Source: Cryptomeria japonica
Taxonomy: Eukaryota > Streptophyta > Pinopsida > Cupressales > Cupressaceae
Reading direction: 5' to 3'
NCBI RefSeq assembly: GCF_030272615.1
Contig: NC_081409.1
Span: 243,039,924-243,103,923 of the forward strand
DNA: 64,000 nt
Of this stretch, positions 1 to 10,530 are shown in pieces. The stretch's first letter is position 1; the number at the start of each line of letters is the position of its first letter. A program made the translations under genes and the position numbers. The notes under the pieces are model-generated. The model was not told the origin of the DNA. It worked only from the letters and a program-made list of their open reading frames with translations, and searched no databases.

Positions 1-638
1 TTGAAAACATGGTTTTCAAGACTACTCCTTCTCCCCTCATCATGTAGAATTTTCATTAGTGATTGACATCTCTACAATAATTTTTCTAGATTTGCTAATG
101 CTTCCTCGCAAGTGTTTCCATATGTGGTGAAGTCATCCTTGCAAGCTTCCATGCAATCATGGACCAAATAAAAAAAAATTATGATTATTGGTTACTGAAA
201 TGTTGCAGGGGCATTGCAGAGTCCAAAAGTAAGGATTGCATAAGCACAAGTACCCCATGTATAATTAAATGTTGTCTTGTCTTAATCCTCAAGTGCAATC
301 CTGATCTGATTATAGTCACTGAATCCATCCAAAAAGGATATGTATTTCTTTCTTACTAAATAATCCAATACATAGTCAATGAAAGGAAGAGGAAAGTGGT
401 CTTTCCTAGTTGCTAAATTTAACTCCGTAATCCACACAAACGTTTGTTTTCCTCTATTCTTTATAACTATAACTAGAGGTGAAACCCATAAGCTATCTAA
501 TATTAGAAAAATGAAACTACCATCCGCAAGCTTTTTGAGCTTCATCTTAACTATCTCCTTGACAACAAGATTCATTCTCCTTTGAGGTTGTTTAATTTTT
601 ATACAATTTTCCTCGATATACATGTCCGATGAGTGCAT
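1..638 (-). pseudogene. Ty3/gypsy reverse transcriptase, N-terminal part (element I)
   Basis: The open part (638-282) begins in the protease-RT linker and contains the RT fingers: VVKEIVKMKLKKLADG, the SLWVSPLVIV block, and RKDHFPLPFIDYVL followed by FLDGFSDYNQI. These match the plant gypsy consensus (RKDHFPLPFIDQML, FLDGYSGYNQI). Past a frameshift near 281 the homology continues to the window start: the FGLCNAPATFQ block, then a region corresponding to DDFTTYGNTCEEALANL. The Y-x-DD catalytic block is therefore present but broken. RT copies element RNA into cDNA in cytoplasmic particles. This copy cannot encode a working enzyme. Confidence 0.9.
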
Positions 639-2426
639 AGGTTAGGATCTATACCCTTCATATTATGGTATTCCCAAGAAAAGGTTGTCTCATTGGTTCT
701 GAGCACGTAAATCAATTCTATCTATTGTTGTGTATTCAACTAACTATTTATATTAAGAAATATTTATAGTGTGATATCCACTTACTTTTTAAAAAGGGGT
801 AATAGAAGAATCATTTAGAAATGGCACATTAATATCACAATGTGGGGTGAAAACTGATAAAGTAAGTTTTTAGCAGAGAAGTGATCAATGATGCATTAGG
901 CAAGAAGTGTAGGTTAAGAAAGAATCTTGCTCTTGATCCCATCATAGTCATTTTGGATGATGTGAGAAATTATGGTATCCTCGTCATACAATTGGAGCAT
1001 AGGGATCATTTTTATGATCATTGATACTTGCAAGGTGTTTACATCATTGTTTGCAACATATAGCTAGCCTAGGTGTCCTGCCTCGGTATGGGGCTATGCA
1101 GATGGGTACAAAACTAGTTTCTTGTTGATATTCCCAGTGGAGATTATCATGTCTCTAAACATTCAATCTATAAAAGCATTTGTAGTGGCAAGACAAGGTC
1201 ATCCCTCAATAAGTGGATATCCCCCCAAGTTAGCTCTGGGTTGGAGAATCATGGAAATTAATAGGCTACTCTCAAGAGTCTACTGCGATGACTAGATCCT
1301 CAATTATTCCTTCAAGATTAACCATTAAACTATCTACCAATTGAATTTTTATAGGAGTAAGTTATAGATCAAATAGTTGAAGGTTTTGTATGGTTTCTCT
1401 AATCATGATATCAATGGTTGCTTCTAAGCTAATTGAAGTATTAGGTATCAAAGTGCCTTAATGGTTACATCCACGAAAGGGTTGCCTAGGTTTGTGTGCT
1501 TAGGGACAACCACTCCACCTAGCACAATGTTTTCCAACTATCTTGTGACATGGATAGTTTGAGGGTCATTTTTTTTTTTCTACCAGGCTTATTTAAGCAT
1601 AGTGTCTTAATGGTCTTGTTGTAAATAAGAACATCTTGGATACTTTGGAATAGAAGCGTTTTTATACAAACTTTTTTTTGTTGGTCAAGGAAATCAATTG
1701 TTGGTTTATGATTATATCCATTGGTGTCTAGCCTATTTTAGAACGAGGGGTATTGAATGACAATATACTCTTGCTCAAGTTAGGAAATATGATTGCTTGG
1801 TTGCATGTTAGCATCACTAGCATATTCTTCTAAAGGAATCTCCTTGATTAGTAGTGATGTAGGGGCTCGTAATGTCTTCCTTAAGTAAATATGCACATTA
1901 TTAATGTCAACGACATGGGTAGGGTACTATACAACATCATTGGCATAAGCCTGCTAAATAGTTTTGTTATTAGGGTTAGGTGCTAACCATGCTAGCAATT
2001 GAGTGGCACTAACTGGAGTAGCAATAGGGCTAGTAGCATTCGGAATAGTGGCTTGTCACACATGTAATTGTTGTTGTTGATGTGGGTAGCCAGTTTTGAT
2101 TTTGACCTTGTGGTTGGTATTGTGCCCATGCCACCGGTGGGGGATTCCAAGAGGGGGTCCATAATTTGACTAGCTAGGTGGATGTTGATTTTTCCATGGA
2201 AAAGAATTTGTATAAGAAGCATTATAAGATAAAGGCTCCTAAGGAATACGTTGCCTTTCATTTCATGGTTTCCTTTGGGTCAAGTAAAATAGTTGATCAT
2301 CCTTATCCTTCAGAGCCTTAAAATTTGGCCTCTCATGTTTGTCCTCAATACTTACTACCCTCTTACAATTACTATCTTTTTTTTTATTTTGGCGATAATA
2401 AGAATAATATTCTATCAAGATAGCTT
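639..2426 (-). pseudogene. Degenerate zinc-knuckle, protease and linker region of element I
   Basis: No frame stays open for long, but the minus strand gives recognisable pieces in order. At about 2260-2000 there is a Gln/Pro/Asn-rich segment typical of the gag-protease junction. Around 1900-1700 lies a piece resembling the conserved LRAPTSL...IKEIPLEEYA block. Around 1350-1150 is the end of an aspartic protease-like domain (LGGYPLILG, with the usual RPWLATTNAF region garbled). The remainder is linker running into RT. It is split by many stops. The assignment rests on order and scattered similarity, not on an intact active site. Confidence 0.6.
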
Positions 2427-3383
2427 TTATGTCCTCTTTCTTTTTTTGACATAAAATGTGTCTATCTGAGTTGCATAATGATTGATAATATCATACTTCA
2501 TATCCTTTGACATGTTGCTAAGTTGCATCCTTGAGACTCCAACAACTATTTTAAAGATTATTGTCCTTAAGCCGTGGGTTTTTTTCATTGCATCCCTTGA
2601 ATAGTTCCTACAAAGTTGATAGACATCATCATATAGAACTTGAGAGATACCTCTTGTTCCAATTAAATCTAATGCATCCAAGAATTATTCATTGACTCCT
2701 CGTAGAAAGATTAAATTCATATAATCATCTATTAACAAATTATGCTTAGAACCTTGTGAACAAAATAGGAATTTTTCGACATAGTCCTCTAAATGCTCAT
2801 CTTCCCTCTGGCTCACTCTAAAAATATTACCTCCTCTTATATCACATCCTTTGTAATGATCCTTGTATTTTTTTAGGAAGTTCTCCTTCACAGTAGCCCA
2901 ACCATACACTACATCTCTCCCAAATCCATTGAACCACCTTAAGGCTAAAGCCTCAAGGATGTTAAGAAATAACTTCAATCTATGAGAATCTAAGGTATAA
3001 TCATAACTCCTACAAAGGACATCAAAATAAAAACGAGAGGTATTTGGGTCCTCTTTCATTTGCTTTTGAAATTTAGGAAGGTTTGAAAGTGGTATGTTCT
3101 TTAATGCATTATTCCTTTCTTGGTCTATGATAGAAAAGTGGAATGTGATTGTCTCGTTAACTCGGTCTACACTTGCTAAGTCCCCCATGGTAGGATGATA
3201 TCTTGTGAATGGGGCTAAACTTACAAATAAAGAACTAGAGCTAGAATGGGATGGGATGGATAAGTTGATAGTGGGGATTGGTAAGCTTGATGCATTTTTT
3301 ACACAATGGTTGGATTGATTTCTCCAATGGTACTTATAAGAAGGAATATTCCAAATTGGTCTCCTTGCCTTTGCATGCAACAA
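2427..3383 (-). pseudogene. Ty3/gypsy gag polyprotein (element I), two frames
   Basis: Two adjacent open stretches (3383-2685 and 2681-2427) make one gag. The first has a Ser/Thr-rich N-terminus, then NIPLSNLPKFQKQMKEDPN, FYFDVLCRSYDYT, ALRWFNGFG, LKKYKDHY and EDEHLEDYVEKF, the signature blocks of the plant retrotransposon gag domain. The second continues with LDLIGTRGISQVLYDDVYQLCRNYSR, the normal gag C-terminus. Gag forms the virus-like particle and binds the element RNA. A single interruption near 2683 separates the halves, so this is the best-kept part of element I. Confidence 0.9.
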
Positions 3384-3734
3384 GTGTAGTCCATCATCTA
3401 GCTTACTTGCACATTGTTAGTAAATAAATCTGGTGTTTGATCAATCTCTAATGATGCTAGATACTAAAAATAATAATTTCTACTATTATGAAAATGTGAT
3501 ATTATTTTTAAAACCTAAATACTCTCGTGGATTGGCACCATCCTTGATAATAATCACAAAAATGTAAGGTTCCCTATACTAACTAATGATTCGGGCTAAA
3601 TGGATTGGCTCTACAACTTAGGGATGATGTTATTATATACAAAGCAACCAACAACTAACATAGGGTGCATTAAATTATCAACCAAGTTCATAAACCTGTG
3701 ATTGAGCTAATACTATGTGTGCACTATGAGATTC
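3384..3734. other. Non-coding stretch between gag of element I and the LINE 3' end
   Basis: AT-rich DNA with no convincing frame. It should hold the 5' leader and possibly the LTR edge of element I (minus strand), but no clear primer-binding site or LTR pair could be seen. A short GC-richer patch near 3525-3545 is the only candidate for a primer-binding region and is too weak to call. Confidence 0.4.
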
Positions 3735-4083
3735 TAGGGTTTTATTTTTGATTAAGGAAAATTGGGTTTTAAGGAACCCGAAACCCGCTTACATTATGAA
3801 GGATGAGCAGGAAAGAAACTAGAGAAGACAAGACTTAGACAAAAAAGCTGCAAAAAAAATAGCATAAAAACTAGCAGCTAGGACAAAAGGACAGTACAGA
3901 GTCAGCGAGAAACTGGCATCCAAAACCCAACATTGCATATCAAATAACAACTTTTATAGACTCCTCTGCATTCTGAACCAACAACATCATGGCCTTGGTG
4001 GCTTCTCTCAGATTGTTGTTCTCTTGTTTCAGCTGAATGTATTTCATCTTTGTCTCCATATCACTGGTTGTCTGCCTAGTCCT
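3735..4083 (-). other. 3' untranslated tail after the 502-aa ORF, with LINE-like terminus
   Basis: After the ORF stop the minus strand keeps one more coiled-coil-like stretch in the same frame (ETKMKYIQLKQENNNL, about 4060-4010), suggesting that the original protein was longer. A T-rich tail follows with the motif GGGTTCCTTAAAACCC and a simple A-rich end (near 3760-3735). The same terminal motif occurs on the plus strand at about 18070-18100, inside gag of element F, which marks it as a mobile 3' end. Confidence 0.6.
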
Positions 4084-5592
4084 TCACCTCGAGATTTGAT
4101 GAGTAGAGTTGGAGGTCAGTATATCATCAATGATTACCAAATCCATATTCCGAGTTTTCCTCTCTAAGTGATCCACCAAGGCATTCATGTTTTGAGATGA
4201 GATTCTCAAGACCTCAAGACTGTGGTTCATGAAGTTTTTCAATGCCTTCTCAATTTTAGCAACCCAATTGATGATGGTCTCGTTATCCACCTCAGTCTTT
4301 TCTTTTACAATTCTAATCACATCCTCCAGATGTTTCAAATCCCCTTTTATAAGATCTTTTTTCGACCAGTCCTGCATTTCAATTTCATCCTTTGCTTCAC
4401 TGGTTTCCACCTCTACACTCTTTTTCCCCGAATTAGTGTCCTTGATCAAATTGTGAAAAATATTCTCCAGTACTATCTGTTTGCTCTGAATGTTGGTAAT
4501 ATTTTCAATAACCCACCTCTGAAAATTGAAAGACTCCAATGTGCAATTGCGAGCGACATTCAAGATAGTGTTCACCGTATCCCTTCCCTGCTCAGAGCTC
4601 ACGGATTTAGGGTTGGCTTCCTCCATGGAGTTCTGGGCAGCATTCTTGCTATCTGAACCCATAGGGTTAGAATCAGGGTTTTCAATATTGGCATCTTTTT
4701 TCCCTTCCTCCTCTTCTCCAACATACTCTTCCTTCTCACTCTCCACTTCAATCTCAGCCTCCTTCCCCTGTTCCTCCTCCATACCATCATTCACCTCTGT
4801 GTCCACATTATCAATGTCAACTCTCCCTTTTTTATGGGTAGGGGCATTAGACAAATCATCTTCAGACTCAGAGTCATTACAACTCTCAGAAATATGTGCA
4901 TTTGAAACCAGGTTATCATCCTTGCTAACCCTAGCTTTTTTCTTCAGGTGTTCGTAAATGAGCAAAATAAGCCCCTGATGGGCTATGGGGTAAGATTTGG
5001 GCTTTTTGGCATGGTCAGCCAAGCTCTCATTCAAGGATGATGCTAAATAAAAGGGCAAAGAAATCTTGACCCCATGGTGGAAATGATTGAGATTTGCAAA
5101 ATGATAATTGTAGACTTTAGTAAATCTACCATCAACAATCAGGAATTCCATCAAAACCCTTAGCATTTTCTGCCAAAAAGACTTTACCTGTTGGGGGAGG
5201 TAGTAAGAAACGTTGTCTTTCTTGGCAAGCTGAGCCTTCTCATCCCCAGTTTTTGGGAAGTTTTTAATCGCTTCAGCAACAAACTTTCGGTCTATATAGA
5301 ACTTTGTGCCCTCCTTCTGAAGTCCCGTGACCTCCACAACCAAATCCTCATCAATCTTCCAAGTCTCCCCAAACAAAGTGACTCTGTTGTTGTTCCAACC
5401 CTTAGCAAAACCTTGAGACACCGATTTTCTGCTACCATGCAACTTTTCCATATAGTCGGTGAATCCATGTCTATGGAGCCTCCTCCACACTTTCCGCTCA
5501 CTTTTCCAGTTCTCGCAACTAGAGGGTTCACTCTGGTTTAGGTTACCTCCCATGTTGAACAACAGGTCGAAGTCTCCAATAGTATATCTCAC
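4084..5592 (-). CDS. Intact 502-aa ORF of unknown function downstream of the LINE pol
   Basis: This is the longest uninterrupted frame in the window, and I do not recognise a named family with confidence. Residues 1-25 are a short leader. Residues 30-215 look like a folded globular region (RRLHRHGFTDYMEKLHG, VTLFGETWKIDEDLVV, a YYLPQQVKSFWQKMLRVL helix, then FTKVYNYHFANLNHFHHG). Its layout is reminiscent of plant transposon-associated domains, which is only an impression. Residues 220-325 are low-complexity and very acidic (runs of E and D). Residues 340-490 are helical with heptad-like Leu/Ile spacing, so a coiled coil is likely. It sits about 240 bp after the LINE RNase H on the same strand and before the LINE-like 3' tail, so it may be a third LINE ORF or a captured sequence. 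The lack of stops contrasts with the neighbouring pol. The start chosen is the first ATG after an in-frame stop. Confidence 0.6.
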   Translation of the reverse strand: MRYTIGDFDLLFNMGGNLNQSEPSSCENWKSERKVWRRLHRHGFTDYMEKLHGSRKSVSQGFAKGWNNNRVTLFGETWKIDEDLVVEVTGLQKEGTKFYIDRKFVAEAIKNFPKTGDEKAQLAKKDNVSYYLPQQVKSFWQKMLRVLMEFLIVDGRFTKVYNYHFANLNHFHHGVKISLPFYLASSLNESLADHAKKPKSYPIAHQGLILLIYEHLKKKARVSKDDNLVSNAHISESCNDSESEDDLSNAPTHKKGRVDIDNVDTEVNDGMEEEQGKEAEIEVESEKEEYVGEEEEGKKDANIENPDSNPMGSDSKNAAQNSMEEANPKSVSSEQGRDTVNTILNVARNCTLESFNFQRWVIENITNIQSKQIVLENIFHNLIKDTNSGKKSVEVETSEAKDEIEMQDWSKKDLIKGDLKHLEDVIRIVKEKTEVDNETIINWVAKIEKALKNFMNHSLEVLRISSQNMNALVDHLERKTRNMDLVIIDDILTSNSTHQISR

Positions 5593-5833
5593 AAATTATA
5601 GGCCAAGACTTAAACACGAGCTCTTGAGAAAAATACTGGGATTACAGAACAGAGTACCGTCCGTGATAATAAAGAAGTAAATAATAATGGTCGCAGAGAT
5701 CCAACACTTATTATTATAATCCCCGTCACATAAATGATCATAAAAACGATGCCTAAAAACAATCATTAACTGACAGTTCACTTGCCCCCAATCTCTGTCT
5801 TTGGTTTCTGGACCCCAAAAGGTGATCATGATT
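5593..5833 (-). other. Spacer between LINE RNase H and the 502-aa ORF
   Basis: About 240 bp with no gene of its own. The open frame that crosses it (5880-5596) overlaps the RNase H C-terminus in another register and has no recognisable features. Confidence 0.4.
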
Positions 5834-6325
5834 TTAACTTGAACTATTGATGTGATCAAATAATAATTGCTCCCTAACATCCCTTTTACATTGAGCCTCT
5901 TCGATATATTTAGCCTCCACCTCTAAATTGACCCCTTCATTAGCTAAAAGGTCTGCAACCTGATTGCCTTCCCTTAGAGTATGAGTTATGAGAATACTAA
6001 CATAGTCATTTAATAACTTTTTAGCACTTTCAATAGTATTAGTAATATTCCAAGAGGAAGAACTAGTACCTTTAAGAGCCAGAATGATATTGAGGGAGTC
6101 CCCTTCCAACCAAAATTTTTAAAATTTGAATCCTTGAGCAAGTTGGAGGCTTTTTCAGCATAGCCTAAGCTTCAACCACATGATTATTTTGGACTCTAAA
6201 AGGAGAAGCAATAGAAGCAATGTAGACACCTTGAGCATTTCTAATGACTCCTCCCCCACCGGACTTCCCAGGGTTGCCTTTAGCAGCTCCATCAAAATTC
6301 ACTTTGACCCAATCATGATCAGGAA
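5834..6325 (-). pseudogene. LINE C-terminal RNase H domain, frameshifted
   Basis: The domain starts at the 3' end of the 6794-6165 frame with VKVNFDGAAKGNPGKSGGGGV, the first beta-hairpin and first catalytic Asp of type I RNase H. It then loses frame around 6165-6110 and continues at 6109-5834. That part holds GDSLNIILAL in the position of the second catalytic Asp block, and the end of the domain, HTLREGNQVADLLANEGV, with the expected Asp near the C-terminus. RNase H removes the RNA strand during reverse transcription. Such domains close the pol of many plant LINEs. The central frameshift makes this copy non-functional. Confidence 0.88.
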
Positions 6326-7542
6326 ATCTCCAAACAATATTTTCTCTCCTTGTCTTATTGTTAGATCTACAGACTTTGTGGATTAAATTCCATTCAGTAA
6401 GGATGCCTTTTTCAATATCATTCATATCAGCAAAAAAACATTGTTTGTTATTCCTGTGAGGAATATTTATGTTTTCTTTTATAGCCCTGCAAACTTTTTC
6501 AAATACCACCTGAGAAGTGCACTTAGCTTCCCTAAATATTCTATTATTTTTCTCTTTCCAGATGCCCCAACAAGTCATGGGAAGGATTAAGGACCAAAGG
6601 TTCTTGATAAGAGGAAATTTGGTGGGAAAGGTCCATTGCCAAATAATTTCCTTGAGGCTATTGTGCATAACCCAATCAACTTTCCAATTCACCCAAAACT
6701 TACTCCAGATTTCCCAAGTGAAGGAGCAATGGATGAACAGATGATCAACTGATTCTTCCTCTTTCTGACATAGCTCACACCTGTTGGGGAACATAAAACC
6801 TCTTCAGACCAAGTTATCAATAGTAAGAATCCTATTGTGAGTAGCAAGCCAAAAGAACATATTGACTTTAGGGATAAGAATTCTATTCCAAACTTTACCC
6901 CATATTGGGTTGCTGATCTGGGTAAATGTGTTTTTATAGGCTGAGGCAACCGTGAAGTCGCCCCCAGGATTACTCTTCCAGAGGAACACATCATCAAAAT
7001 CTTTGTTAATAGAAAGGGACAACAACTCTTGTTGAAGCAACGAAAACCCAACATAAATAACATCAAGCCTAACCCATCTATTCTCCTTCCAGTAGTTACA
7101 CACCATAGACCCAAACCTCCTTTTTACATTCATCAATGAATTGATTGCAATCATGATTAAAGAGAGGTCCATATTTAATCTAAGGATCATCCCATAACCT
7201 AATTTTGTCACCTTTTCCAAGGACCCATCCAGCTCCAGCTTTGGCCACTTTTGTGGATTTGATAATACTATTCCAAATGAAAGACCCAACAGGGATGTCT
7301 TTAGAGTAGAGGAGACACTGGAGAGGTTGATCATGAATATATTTATCAAACCAAATCTGGTTCTAGTCTTTCTTAATGTCATAAGCCCTCCACATTTGTT
7401 TAGCAAGAAGAGCTTTATTAAAAGTTTTGAGAGCTTTAATACCAAGACCTCCTTTGCTCTTTGGCTTACACACTTTGTCCCAGGCTACCAAGGATGTTCT
7501 TTTTTTTTCTTCAACCTCTAACCAAAGAAATATTTTCTGGAT
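6326..7542 (-). pseudogene. LINE RT C-terminal region and zinc-binding domain
   Basis: Minus-strand frames at 7445-6804 and 6794-6326 carry the post-palm part of the LINE pol. Blocks seen include [33 protein letters not shown], and an aromatic segment ending NPIWGKVWNRILIPKVNMFFWLA. The zinc-binding element follows: CELCQKEEESVDHLFIHCSF (C-x2-C...H...C), then WSKFWVNW. This is the zf-RVT domain that follows RT in plant non-LTR elements. Stops and frameshifts occur between the two frames around 7110-6960. On the far side of the solo LTR the pol continues directly into the RT at 8977. Confidence 0.88.
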
Positions 7543-7547
7543 CCTTT
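7543..7547. repeat. Target-site duplication CCTTT, left copy
   Basis: Identical to 8972-8976 on the other side of the solo LTR. Five bases is the usual length for LTR retrotransposons. Confidence 0.9.
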
Positions 7548-8971
7548 TGTCATGTCCCCTCTTTAGCTCTATCTAGCAGAGACATGTGAGTTAGCTTATT
7601 ATGGGGTCTTGTAGGCTGACAGTGATGGATAGAGACTCAGTGTGGTTATACAGTGTTTGGGACTTGGTATTATGGTAGTAGTGGACCAGTTTGGAGCAGT
7701 TCCTTAATTTTAGGAGGCATTTCCTTCTTTTGTGGAGGCTATTCCTACTATTTTGGAGGGTTTGACAGTACCCAGGGTTGGGTTACCATGAGACTATTCC
7801 TTGGGTTCGGTTTCAGGAGATTTGGGTATGTTTCCTAGCTTCTATGAGCATCCCTAGATTTTAGGGACAAGATTGCTCGAGGATCCATGACTTTCGACAA
7901 CAGTCACAGACAGGTGGTAGGTTCTATTTCAGACTTGTGAAGTCAGATGAGCATTATACGGCTATTTGGGATATATTTTTTATATTTCCTAAGTTAGCAT
8001 CTTATTAATTAAATAAAGCCATTTATATAGCTAATTGGAGTAATAAGAGGATTTTGGCTTCTTCTGGTCAGGCAAGCATATGTGTTATAGCTCGTTGGAA
8101 AGGTCTTGAATTATTATAACTTATTTTCATCATCCAGAGACCTTCTGGCACCTTGAGTTTTATTATTTGACGAAATGGGTGTTTTCCTATACATAAAGGC
8201 CTTTTTAATTAAGAATATGTCACTATTTAAAAAAGGTAAAAGCATATTCTCCCTTCAGGGTTCGAGTAGCTTTGAGAGGGAGATAAAAGGAGATGTTGGC
8301 TCATTATTCTATTATCTTTTTACATCTTCAAACTTGACATTTGTGAATTTGCTTTGACGAGCGATTTCTGGAGAACTGGGACACAAACCCCAGGGCTTGG
8401 ATATTGGGACACAAACCCCAATAGAACGTTTCAGCAGCTTCATTTGGTTTCAAACTTTGATTGGAGTGCAAGTTCAGCATTGGAAGATCTTTGGCTTTGG
8501 ACGTTGGGTATATTGCTTGGCACGTGGGAGTTCCTTGGCTTCCTAGATGTGACTATAGAAATCGTACGACTTCCTTCTAGCTGGCACGTGGGTTGCTGAT
8601 TGGTATTCATCAACCATCTCTTTTCATTGTGCGTGGATGGTCTTTCTTGCAGCCGACAACATTATTTTGGTTGGTAGATACTTTGCTGGCATATCATTTA
8701 TGTATTTTGCCTGGTACGATTTGTAGCTATTATGGATTGGCTGAATATTATATTATTGCACATTATTTTCCAGCCTATTTCATATTTGCTACTGTTGTTA
8801 TTCATTGTTTACCTATATCTGGAAAAATACAAACAAAAACAAAAGACACAACCTTTCTGCAACTTCTGTCTCTCTCTGAAAGATCATTTAATAAATAGGA
8901 AGAATTTATTTTAAAACAAATAATTAAAAATTACAGCCCGTCAGCTTAAAAGATCCATTAGGGATCTTTCA
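7548..8971 (+). mobile_element. Solo LTR (1424 bp) inside the LINE RT
   Basis: It starts TGTCATGTCCCC and ends GGGATCTTTCA, obeying the TG...CA rule, and is flanked on both sides by CCTTT. Taking it out with one CCTTT rejoins the LINE frame: the ESLER block is followed at once by IQKIFLWLE. It has no coding capacity. Short internal repeats occur, such as GGGACACAAACCCCA twice near 8378-8422 and GGCACGTGGG twice near 8520-8590. Orientation is taken from the TG start and is not proven by a promoter. A solo LTR arises by recombination between the two LTRs of a full element. Confidence 0.9.
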
Positions 8972-8976
8972 CCTTT
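8972..8976. repeat. Target-site duplication CCTTT, right copy
   Basis: Matches 7543-7547. Together they bracket the solo LTR exactly. Confidence 0.9.
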
Positions 8977-10530
8977 CTAAGGATTCAACAAATTTAGCCG
9001 AAATGCCAAATAGACTAAGAGCATAGACATGGAGATTTTGGAGAGTAGCTCGAAGGAGCTGCAACTTTCTGGCTTGAGATAACATGAATCCTTTCCAGCC
9101 AGCTAATTTTTTGTTGAGTTTGTCAATTAACATATTCCAGAAGGAGTTTGGGGGAACTAATCCCAATGGGAGACCCAAATAAGTGGAGGGGAGCATTTCC
9201 ACCTTGCACCCAATGATATTAGCAATTCTCTGTTGTCTTATGATAGGAGTATTCATGAAGTATATAGTAGACTTATCCCAATTGACTTGCTAGCCTGTAT
9301 CCATTGAATAAGAATTAAGAGCACCTTTAAAGGCAACAACCTCCCCAATAGAAGAGTATCCCATTAAGATAGCATCATCATCAAACTGTTGGTGAGAACA
9401 AAACACATTAGCAGAGGAAGGTTGAAGACCTTTGATAATTTTATTCACTTTCAATTTTTGGATCAGTCTGCTCATGCTCTCCGCCAAGATGGTGAATAGG
9501 ATTGGAGATATGGGATCTCCTTATCTGAGCCCCCTAGATGATTTAAAGAATCTAGAAGGAGACCCATTAATGAGAATTGAAAACATTGGGGTGGAGACCA
9601 ATTCTCTAATAATTTTGATTATATTCTCATCAAATCCAAAAGCCTCCATAATTCTGAAAAGAGCTTGCCATTCCACTATATCATAAGCTTTCGCTAGATC
9701 CGACTTTATCAGAAATCCTTCTTTATTGTCATCATTGAGAGAATGAATATTCTCATGCACAAGAATGATAGAATCCAAAATCTGCCTACCAGGGACAAAT
9801 CCTTTTTGCTCGTCAGAGATGATAAAGGGGAGGATGGCCAAAAGTCTAGAAGTCAAAACTTTAGATATGATCTTATAAAAGGATTTACATAGACTTATTG
9901 GCCTAAATTTTCCCATGGAATCCACCCCAGCCACCTTAGGAATTAAGGCAATAAAAGTGGAATTGATTTCCTTAAGGATTCTTCTTGAACCAAAAAAATC
10001 TTTGACCACATTGACCGTGTCTTTTCCCACAATATGCCAAAATTCCTGGAAAAAGAACATGGGGAAGCCATCAGGTCCCGGAGCCTTATCCCCCTGAAAG
10101 GACAAGATTGCTTTTTTAATTTCCTCAGCAGAGGGGATAGCAGAAAGGGCATTATTCTGGTTAGGATCGATAATCTTGGGGATGATGTCAACCAGATCCT
10201 GTTGCTTAGCAGAATCAATCTCCTTGCTACCGGGGAGGAGCTGAGAAAAGAAACTAACAGCTTCATCCCTAATATCATCCTCCTCGAGAAGAATTTTGTC
10301 CTCAACAATTAATCTAGAAATTCTATTCATAGCTTTATGTTTCATAGAAATCATGAAAAAATTTAGTATTTTTATCCCCAGCTTCCAGCCAAATAGCCCC
10401 GGATCTTTGTCTCCAATAGATTTCCTCCCTAGAAATAAAGTTGTGAAGTTTGACTAATATATCATCTTCCTTAGCGTTGGGATACTTTTTATAGCCTTCT
10501 TTCTATATTGAGTTTTGGATATGTTCTAAT
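8977..10530 (-). pseudogene. LINE reverse transcriptase domain, broken
   Basis: Frames at 10354-9521, 9487-9290 and 9256-8977 form one RT. Seen in order: FFSQLLPGSK, AILSFQGDKAPGPDGFPMFFFQ, STFIALIPKV, FRPISLCKSFYKIISKVL, QKGFVPGRQILDSIIL, SDLAKAYDIVEW (first catalytic Asp), SILINGSP, then GDPISPILF past one stop. The catalytic block is QFDDDAILMG, where the canonical form is F-A-DD, so one residue differs from consensus. The post-catalytic STYLGLPLG block follows. RT primes on nicked target DNA in LINE transposition. At least three stops interrupt this copy. It continues across the solo LTR. Confidence 0.92.

Larger units (their letters stand above)
1..3400 (-). mobile_element. Ty3/gypsy element I, degenerate, cut by the window edge
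   Basis: Read on the minus strand, this stretch carries gag (about 3383 down to 2427), a zinc-knuckle/protease/linker zone (about 2400 to 640) and the first half of a gypsy reverse transcriptase (638 to 1) in the normal Ty3/gypsy order. Stops and frameshifts are scattered through all parts, so it is a dead copy. The RT palm, RNase H, integrase and 3' LTR would lie left of the window. I could not define a 5' LTR or primer-binding site. The LINE that follows may have inserted into its leader, but I found no target duplication to prove this. Confidence 0.85.

Noticed and set aside
4222-5680. Several plus-strand frames opposite the 502-aa ORF
   Set aside because: They are composition shadows of the acidic and coiled-coil minus-strand frame and show no family features.
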